Positions 41,546 to 48,020 of a stretch of DNA of 48,020 bases are shown piece by piece. The notes under the pieces were generated by a model, which did not search any database, was not told the DNA's origin, and saw only the letters and a list, made by a program, of their open reading frames with translations. Made by a program: the position numbers and the translations under genes. Source of the DNA: Flavobacteriaceae bacterium (GTDB lineage: Bacteria > Bacteroidota > Bacteroidia > Flavobacteriales > Flavobacteriaceae); the NCBI GenBank assembly GCA_027490305.1, contig JAIXYI010000029.1, positions 1-48,020 of the forward strand, written 5' to 3'. The first letter of the stretch is position 1. Each line of letters starts with the position of its first letter.

Positions 41546-42102
41546 TATGTCGTTGCAGTTGTTTTGTTGTTGACCAGGTATACCGCGTCTTCGCCGTCTT
41601 TTGACGTCCAGCAGACACGTACTTTCTCATCGTTGATCGCGTCGACCTGCCGCCCGCGGTAATCGGGTTGGATGGGAAGGTCGCGACTGAAACGGCGGTC
41701 GATCAGCACCAATAATTCGATAGACGACGGGCGTCCGAATGACTGTATCGCCGTGAGGGCGGCCCGGATGCTGCGACCGGTGTATAAGACGTCGTCGATG
41801 AAGATTACGTTCTTATCCTCTACCAAAAAATCAATGCGGGTCTGGTTGGCCTCAAGTGGCTTCTCGTTCCGGCGAAAATCATCGCGGAAGAACGTGATGT
41901 CAAGGTAACCCAACTCCGGCGCTTTTACGCCATAATCGCTTTCAAGAAGGGACTTGAGCCGTTCCGCAAGGAAAACGCCACGGGGTTGGATGCCGATCAG
42001 GACGCTATTGGAAAAATCAAGGTGTTTTTCGCGCAACTGGCAGGCCAAACGATGCAGTATGATATGGATCTCTTTCGAGCTGAGCAGGAGTTTCTGGCTC
42101 AT
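41545..42102 (-). CDS. pyrR: PyrR: bifunctional pyrimidine regulator/uracil phosphoribosyltransferase
   Basis: 185 residues from the ATG at 42102 (26 further in-frame residues upstream overlap the promoter region). The PRPP loop NVIFIDDVLYTGRSIRAAL is clear, as are VLIGIQPRGVFLAERL and LLVLIDRRFSRDLPIQPDYRG. It links UMP level to pyr gene expression and can make UMP from uracil. It is coupled to pyrB. The upstream TACTTTTA on the reverse strand may be its -7 box, back-to-back with the promoter of the histidine kinase gene. Confidence 0.92.
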   Translation of the reverse strand: MSQKLLLSSKEIHIILHRLACQLREKHLDFSNSVLIGIQPRGVFLAERLKSLLESDYGVKAPELGYLDITFFRDDFRRNEKPLEANQTRIDFLVEDKNVIFIDDVLYTGRSIRAALTAIQSFGRPSSIELLVLIDRRFSRDLPIQPDYRGRQVDAINDEKVRVCWTSKDGEDAVYLVNNKTTATT

Positions 42103-42196
42103 ACGATGCGTGTTTGGAGCGTAAAAGTACACAAAAAACGGCAGTCTGGAAAATAGATTTACCAAGCCTGTCGTTTTCATACCCGGCCGATTTTGC

Positions 42197-42204
42197 TATA
42201 TTTG
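42197..42204 (+). promoter_or_regulatory. Bacteroidetes -7 box (TATATTTG)
   Basis: Perfect TAnnTTTG, 28 bp before the ATG at 42232; it excludes the earlier in-frame TTG at 42193 as the start. Confidence 0.55.
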
Positions 42205-42231
42205 TTTAGGCCCTCCCAAATCCTCCCCTGC

Positions 42232-44181
42232 ATGCTCCCCAGACGCTCGTATTCGATTACCCAACTCACGATCGCCACCACCCTCTTACTGGCCGTCTCG
42301 GTGTTCTCGTATGTGAGCATTTACAGAATGCAGGAGTCACTTAGGCAGGTCAACCGATCGACCGTGGTAAAACTGGAACTGCAACGGCTGTTGTCGGATT
42401 TCGCCAATACTGCCACGGCACACCGGAGTTTTGTGTATAGCGGTGACCCGACTTTTTACCGGCAATACCGGGAAGGCGTGGATACCATCCGGCACCAACT
42501 GCGTAAAATCAAGACGTTAGTGGGCGAGCATCCGGCTCAAAAACACAATATGTATGTGCTTGAAGCCTTCAGCGAACGTCGTATCGCATTCCTGGAGAGC
42601 CAGACCAAAGAACGGCAGGAGATCCTGACGGAAAAGCAATGGAGACCGACCCGCCGGTACTTCCTGCTGGTCACAGAACAGACCGACCGTATGATGGCCG
42701 AGGAAGACCGCATGATGGCCGAACGAATGGATTTATTAAAACAACAGGAAAAACTACTGCCGTTGTATGTGGTGTTGCTCGTGGTCGGATCGCTGATGAC
42801 GCTTATCATCGGTGTATTCCTGCTGACAAAGGAGACCAAACGATCGCGGCGACTGAAATCACAGTTGGAGGAAACCTCGGAGGAACTCGAACGCAGCCAC
42901 CAGGAACTGCAAAGTGGGCATATCAACCGCGGCCTGTTGAAAGAAGTGGCGGAGAAGTTCTCGGATTATAAGCTGTATAACGAGTTTTTTCAATTATTGG
43001 CACAGTATATATCGGATGTGGTAAAAGTCGACAACGTACTCATCGGAAAGCTGATGAAGGACGACGGTGAACCACATATACGGACGATAGCTGTGTGTGT
43101 GCAAGGACAGAAAGTCGACAACTTCACCTTCCAACTCAAGGGATCGCCTTCGGAAATTGCATTGGCCGATGGGCATTTCATCTGCGACAGCGATTGCCAG
43201 ACGGCTTTCCCCGATTCGCTCGTGCTGAAAATGCTGGAGGCCGAATCGTATGTGGGCGTGGCGCTATATGCCATGGACGGCCAACCCGTGGGGATCATCT
43301 CGGCCATGCAATACGAACCCATTACCCAGGCAGATACCGTTCTTTCCATTATGCAGATTGCTGCGAAACGGGCTGAACTGGAGCTATTACGCCTCGAAAA
43401 CGAAGAAAAACTGTCGCAGCAGAACGAATCACTCGAACAGACCAACCGTTGGCTGTCGAAACTGAACAAAGAGCTGGAAGCGTTTACCTATATTTCGAGC
43501 CATGACTTGCAGGAACCGCTGCGGAAGATACAGATTTTTATTTCGCGTATACTCGACAATGAAATGGACAGCCTGTCGGAAAACGCGAAGAACTATATGA
43601 TGCGAACGCAGGAAGCCGCAAACCGGCTCCAGCGCCTCGTACAGGATTTGCTCGCCTATTCCCGACTCAAATCCGGATCGGTGCCTACCGAGCGGCATAG
43701 CCTCCGGAAACTGGTCGATGGACTTCGAAACGAGCTTCATGAAGAACTGACTTCCCGCGAGGCACAGTTAATTGTGAGTGGTGCTGACGACATCCTCGTG
43801 GTGGAATCGCAATTCAAGCAGTTGCTGAATAATCTCATCTACAATTCATTAAAATTTTCCTCACCCGACCGCGCGCCCATCATCGAGATCCACAACAGTT
43901 TAATGAGAGGAAAGGACGTGCCGGAAGAGGGTACGGATCCGAAGCGCCCGTACCATTGCATCAGCGTATCCGATAACGGCATTGGCTTTGACCCGCAATA
44001 CCGAAAACGGATTTTTGAGTTGTTCCAACGCGTGCACGAGGAAAGTAAATTCAAGGGAACCGGCATTGGTTTATCGATTGTAAAGAAAATCGTCGACAAC
44101 CACAACGGCATTGTAACGGCCGACAGCACCGAAGGACTGGGTACCACCTTCACCATCTACCTGCCTGCCGAAAACCTGTAA
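42232..44181 (+). CDS. Membrane sensor histidine kinase (CHASE3-like, GAF)
   Basis: 649 residues from the ATG at 42232. TM1 is SITQLTIATTLLLAVSVFSYVSIY. A periplasmic CHASE3-type four-helix region (VKLELQRLLSDFANTATAHRSFVYSGDP...) follows. TM2 is LLPLYVVLLVVGSLMTLIIGVFLL, then a coiled coil. A GAF-like domain lies at about 245-400. HisKA has H424 in TYISSHDLQEPLRKIQ. HATPase has QLLNNLIYNSLKF, SDNGIGF and GTGIGLSIVKKI. No receiver gene is adjacent, so it is an orphan kinase; the external signal is unknown. Confidence 0.9.
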   Translation: MLPRRSYSITQLTIATTLLLAVSVFSYVSIYRMQESLRQVNRSTVVKLELQRLLSDFANTATAHRSFVYSGDPTFYRQYREGVDTIRHQLRKIKTLVGEHPAQKHNMYVLEAFSERRIAFLESQTKERQEILTEKQWRPTRRYFLLVTEQTDRMMAEEDRMMAERMDLLKQQEKLLPLYVVLLVVGSLMTLIIGVFLLTKETKRSRRLKSQLEETSEELERSHQELQSGHINRGLLKEVAEKFSDYKLYNEFFQLLAQYISDVVKVDNVLIGKLMKDDGEPHIRTIAVCVQGQKVDNFTFQLKGSPSEIALADGHFICDSDCQTAFPDSLVLKMLEAESYVGVALYAMDGQPVGIISAMQYEPITQADTVLSIMQIAAKRAELELLRLENEEKLSQQNESLEQTNRWLSKLNKELEAFTYISSHDLQEPLRKIQIFISRILDNEMDSLSENAKNYMMRTQEAANRLQRLVQDLLAYSRLKSGSVPTERHSLRKLVDGLRNELHEELTSREAQLIVSGADDILVVESQFKQLLNNLIYNSLKFSSPDRAPIIEIHNSLMRGKDVPEEGTDPKRPYHCISVSDNGIGFDPQYRKRIFELFQRVHEESKFKGTGIGLSIVKKIVDNHNGIVTADSTEGLGTTFTIYLPAENL

Positions 44182-44249
44182 ACCTTACTTTTTATCGTGT
44201 AAGACAACCGGCAATTGGATTACGAACTTTATCGTAAAAACCTACCGAT

Positions 44250-44417
44250 ATGAACAAGCGTTATTTTTCCCTTGCATTTCTTTTGGCCGCTGTGCCGCTT
44301 ATCTCTGGCTGTGAACTGGTCGAAGGCATCTTCAAAGCCGGCGTTTGGGTCGGCGTTCTTGTGGTGGTCGCTATCATCGCCTTAATCGTTTGGATTATTG
44401 GGAAAGCGCGGTCGTGA
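44250..44417 (+). CDS. Small lipoprotein with one membrane segment
   Basis: 55 residues. MNKRYFSLAFLLAAVPLISGC is a signal peptide with lipobox LISGC (Cys at residue 21). ELVEGIFKAGVWVGV and VVVAIIALIVWIIG follow, then the short tail KARS. Very similar short proteins of Flavobacteriaceae are often mislabelled phosphatidate cytidylyltransferase; this one cannot have that activity. A role in the envelope is all that can be said. Confidence 0.7.
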   Translation: MNKRYFSLAFLLAAVPLISGCELVEGIFKAGVWVGVLVVVAIIALIVWIIGKARS

Positions 44418-44418
44418 A

Positions 44419-44444
44419 GTTTTGGGTTTTGAGTTTTGGGTTAG
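44419..44444 (+). repeat. 7-bp tandem array, unit GTTTTGR
   Basis: Three and a half copies (GTTTTGG GTTTTGA GTTTTGG GTTAG) starting 2 bp after the stop of the small lipoprotein gene. Its CGTGAAGTTTTG start is complementary to CAAAACTTCACG at about 44720-44731. Confidence 0.65.
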
Positions 44445-44502
44445 CCGATTCTTGTGTTTAACGTTGCCACTGGCGCGAGACGCTGGGAAGCAATATGTCA
44501 GC

Positions 44503-44536
44503 TTCCTGCTCCTTGCTCCTTGCTTTTTGCTTTTTG
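44503..44536 (+). repeat. 7-bp tandem array, unit CTTGCTY
   Basis: About five copies (TTCCTGC TCCTTGC TCCTTGC TTTTTGC TTTTTG) in the middle of the 309-bp gap between the lipoprotein and ABC-F genes. Nothing else was seen in that gap besides the three arrays. Confidence 0.6.
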
Positions 44537-44705
44537 TGAATTCGAACTGAGAAAGTTCTAATGTTGATAAATCTACAAAGAGGCTGACAAAAAACGTTTT
44601 TCAAACTCAGGTTCACAACGCTCCCTACCGATTGCGTACCCGCGAATCAGCATCATTCTCAATCAAAGAAGACATTTCGGGCCAAGAACCGGTCCAATCA
44701 AAACG

Positions 44706-44726
44706 CAACACTCAACACTCAAAACT

Positions 44727-44727
<1 letters not shown>
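44706..44727 (+). repeat. 7-bp tandem array, unit CAACACT
   Basis: Three copies (CAACACT CAACACT CAAAACT), ending at the stop codon of the reverse-strand ABC-F gene. A similar ACTCAACACTCAAAATTC lies at 6481, next to the first 132-bp element. Confidence 0.6.
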
Positions 44728-46436
<1,709 letters not shown>

Positions 46437-46482
46437 CTATAGTTTTAACGCGTTTTTAACAAGCGTATCCCCTTCATTCGGA

Positions 46483-46490
46483 TACATTTG
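46483..46490 (+). promoter_or_regulatory. Bacteroidetes -7 box (TACATTTG)
   Basis: Perfect TAnnTTTG, 18 bp before the lipoprotein ATG at 46508; the divergent partner of the reverse box at 46379. Confidence 0.5.
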
Positions 46491-46507
46491 TCTACAATCG
46501 TGAGACG

Positions 46508-47902
46508 ATGCGCTATCAAAAAGTACTGAAACTACTATCCCCCTGCTGCTTACTACTTGTCCTGACGTCATGCAACAAACAGTTTGACGCAGATGACTAT
46601 ACGGCTTGGTTTGGTGGTGAAGTAACGAATCCGGCCAACCGTTACGTGCTGTTCTGCAAAGACGGTGACGTGCTTGACAGCATCCCGCTGAAACCGGATA
46701 ATACCTTTCTTTTTAAGTTTGATTCGCTGGCGCCCGGACTTTATAGTTTCCGGCACGATCCGGAGTACCAGTATGTGTATTTCGACAAAAACGACAGCCT
46801 GATGGTGCGGATCAACGCACAGGATTTCGATGAATCGATTGTTTTCTGCGGACGCGGTGAGGAAAAAAACAATTTCCTCATGGAGTTATACCTTAAGAAC
46901 GACCACGACCGCCAGCACCTTTTTGATGTCTTTGCCTGGGACGAACCGAAGTTCCGCAAGTATGTCGATTCGGCTTATGCAAGTAAGAAAAAGTTTTACG
47001 AACAACACAAGCAGAAGATTGGGTGGAGTGAGGATTTTGATACGTATGCCCTTGCCGGACTTGACTTTCCGCATTATTCCCAATACGAAATCTATCCGAT
47101 CGTACAGAAGAAACGGCTGGCACACAATATGGAAGGTAAGCTGCCCGGGAATTACTACCATTACCGCCGGGAAATCGACTTCAACAACCCAAAACTCACA
47201 GCCTACTCCCCTTTCGTGAACTACCTCACCTATATGTTGAACAATGTGGCGATGGTGCACGAGAAAGCACAACCGGATCCGCTTGATATCAACGTAACAA
47301 AGCTGACAATTGCCGATACCCTTTTCCGGAACCAGAAAATCAAGAATACGGTGTTGAACAACATTGCGTTCATGTACCTGCTTGAAGACCAGAACATGAC
47401 CAACAACAAACGGTTTCTGGATAAATATTATCAGTTGTCGACCGACAAAAGCCAACACAACGAAATACTGCGCATTGGAAAGGCTATACAAGTATTGAAC
47501 CCAGGCGGAAAACTACCCCCTGTATCGCTGGTAGATGCCTCGGGCCAGGTCGTCGATATCAACACGATCATCAAACGTCCGACTGTGTTGTTCTTCTGGA
47601 CCAAGAACCGGGAATCGCACTTATTGGCCGCCCACAAAAAGGCGTTGGAGTTGAAGAAGAAATTCCCCGGATACGATTTTATCGCCGTCAACGTCGACAA
47701 CGACCAGGGAAAATGGACGCAAAGTCTCCTGAACTACAAATTTGACGGCATCACCGAACTCCGGGCGACCGACTTCCACGACCTGAAAGACAAATGGGTC
47801 ATCACCAAAATCCACCGCACGATGATCGTCAACGGCGACGGCACTATTGATAATGCGTTTGTGAGTTTGTTTGATGCGTATTTTGAGCAGAAGCTGAAGT
47901 AA
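46508..47902 (+). CDS. Thioredoxin-like lipoprotein lacking the CxxC pair
   Basis: 464 residues. Lipoprotein signal MRYQKVLKLLSPCCLLLVLTSC with the lipid-bearing Cys at 22. The N-terminal DUF4369-like beta domain (YTAWFGGEVTNPANRYVLF, FDSLAPGLYSFRH) and a helical middle are followed by a C-terminal thioredoxin-like fold (LPPVSLVDASGQVVDINTII; PTVLFFWTKNRESHLLAAHKK). The position of the active-site CxxC is KNRE, so redox activity is unlikely. Related TlpA-like lipoproteins are common in Bacteroidetes. The stop codon is immediately followed by the insertion-sequence end at 47903; the C-terminus looks complete. Confidence 0.8.
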   Translation: MRYQKVLKLLSPCCLLLVLTSCNKQFDADDYTAWFGGEVTNPANRYVLFCKDGDVLDSIPLKPDNTFLFKFDSLAPGLYSFRHDPEYQYVYFDKNDSLMVRINAQDFDESIVFCGRGEEKNNFLMELYLKNDHDRQHLFDVFAWDEPKFRKYVDSAYASKKKFYEQHKQKIGWSEDFDTYALAGLDFPHYSQYEIYPIVQKKRLAHNMEGKLPGNYYHYRREIDFNNPKLTAYSPFVNYLTYMLNNVAMVHEKAQPDPLDINVTKLTIADTLFRNQKIKNTVLNNIAFMYLLEDQNMTNNKRFLDKYYQLSTDKSQHNEILRIGKAIQVLNPGGKLPPVSLVDASGQVVDINTIIKRPTVLFFWTKNRESHLLAAHKKALELKKKFPGYDFIAVNVDNDQGKWTQSLLNYKFDGITELRATDFHDLKDKWVITKIHRTMIVNGDGTIDNAFVSLFDAYFEQKLK

Positions 47903-48020
47903 TTAACGTGAGTTCGATATAACTACAAAGGCAAATACAATTGTTTAGTATCAACGAAGTTGATTTTCAGGGATGGCTTTTTGTCGTTGAAGTTGTAGGC
48001 AATCAATGCTGCGAATAGGT
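47903..48020 (-). mobile_element. End of an insertion sequence (inverted copy of the left window edge)
   Basis: The exact reverse complement of positions 2-119. Read on the reverse strand it encodes the same transposase tail, with its stop at 47923-47925, then the terminal 20 bp. The rest of the element lies outside the window. The two copies point toward each other, into the window, with their right-hand ends inside. Confidence 0.7.

Overview
The window looks like one complete contig from a Flavobacteriaceae/Bacteroidetes genome. The signs are type IX secretion (T9SS) sorting domains, Bacteroidetes -7 boxes of the form TAnnTTTG upstream of genes, an ars operon with a DUF6428 gene, short lipobox proteins, and a run of household genes (ppk1-ppx-sixA, pdxH, rnz, pyrR-pyrB, an ABC-F ATPase). 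The two window ends are a perfect 118-bp inverted repeat. It encodes the C-terminal tail of a probable transposase, so the contig appears to start and stop inside two inverted copies of one insertion sequence.

Layout. (1) 1-4.2 kb is an AT-rich accessory patch. It holds an EcoRI-family adenine methyltransferase cut at its N-terminus by the insertion sequence, a coupled DUF262-HNH protein, a small-protein/nucleotidyltransferase pair, a secreted protein and an orphan antitoxin-like gene. Three of these units are followed by the same 32-bp REP-like hairpin. (2) 4.3-6.3 kb is a T9SS-exported leucine-rich-repeat protein. (3) 6.9-11.8 kb is a nitric-oxide signalling set: receiver, H-NOX, H-NOXA/PAS histidine kinase, HPt and a LytTR response regulator. 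(4) 11.9-26.6 kb is a DUF4114/T9SS protein and an exopolysaccharide-type cluster: TPR/beta-barrel porin, STAS-like small protein, flippase, GT4, membrane-anchored glycoside hydrolase, secreted beta-protein, 1029-residue GT-C-like membrane protein and a receiver-GT2 fusion. (5) 27-28.5 kb is an arsR-DUF6428-small membrane protein-arsC operon. (6) 28.6-33.4 kb is mixed: a frameshifted kinase-like gene, an SRPBCC protein, a GH19-like endolysin, a TMEM175 channel and three paralogous secreted proteins. (7) 33.6-47.9 kb is mostly household genes plus a Fic protein, a CHASE3/GAF-type histidine kinase and two lipoproteins.

The most interesting signal is regulatory. Direct repeats of TTCRTCKA, spaced 21 or 22 bp, occur at five places: upstream of the NO-sensing operon, of the DUF4114 gene, and of the exopolysaccharide units. 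The spacing is that of LytTR-protein binding sites, and the half-site resembles the AlgR core CCGTTCGTC. At three sites a TTTG -7 core lies 41-42 bp downstream of the second half-site. The simplest model is NO -> H-NOX -> kinase -> receiver/HPt -> LytTR regulator -> exopolysaccharide and surface protein genes. The cluster also carries its own receiver domain fused to a glycosyltransferase. This 20-kb block is bracketed by direct copies of a 132-bp terminal-inverted-repeat element embedded in 7-bp tandem repeats. Several different 7-bp arrays sit at gene 3' ends throughout the window. No tRNA, rRNA or CRISPR array was seen.
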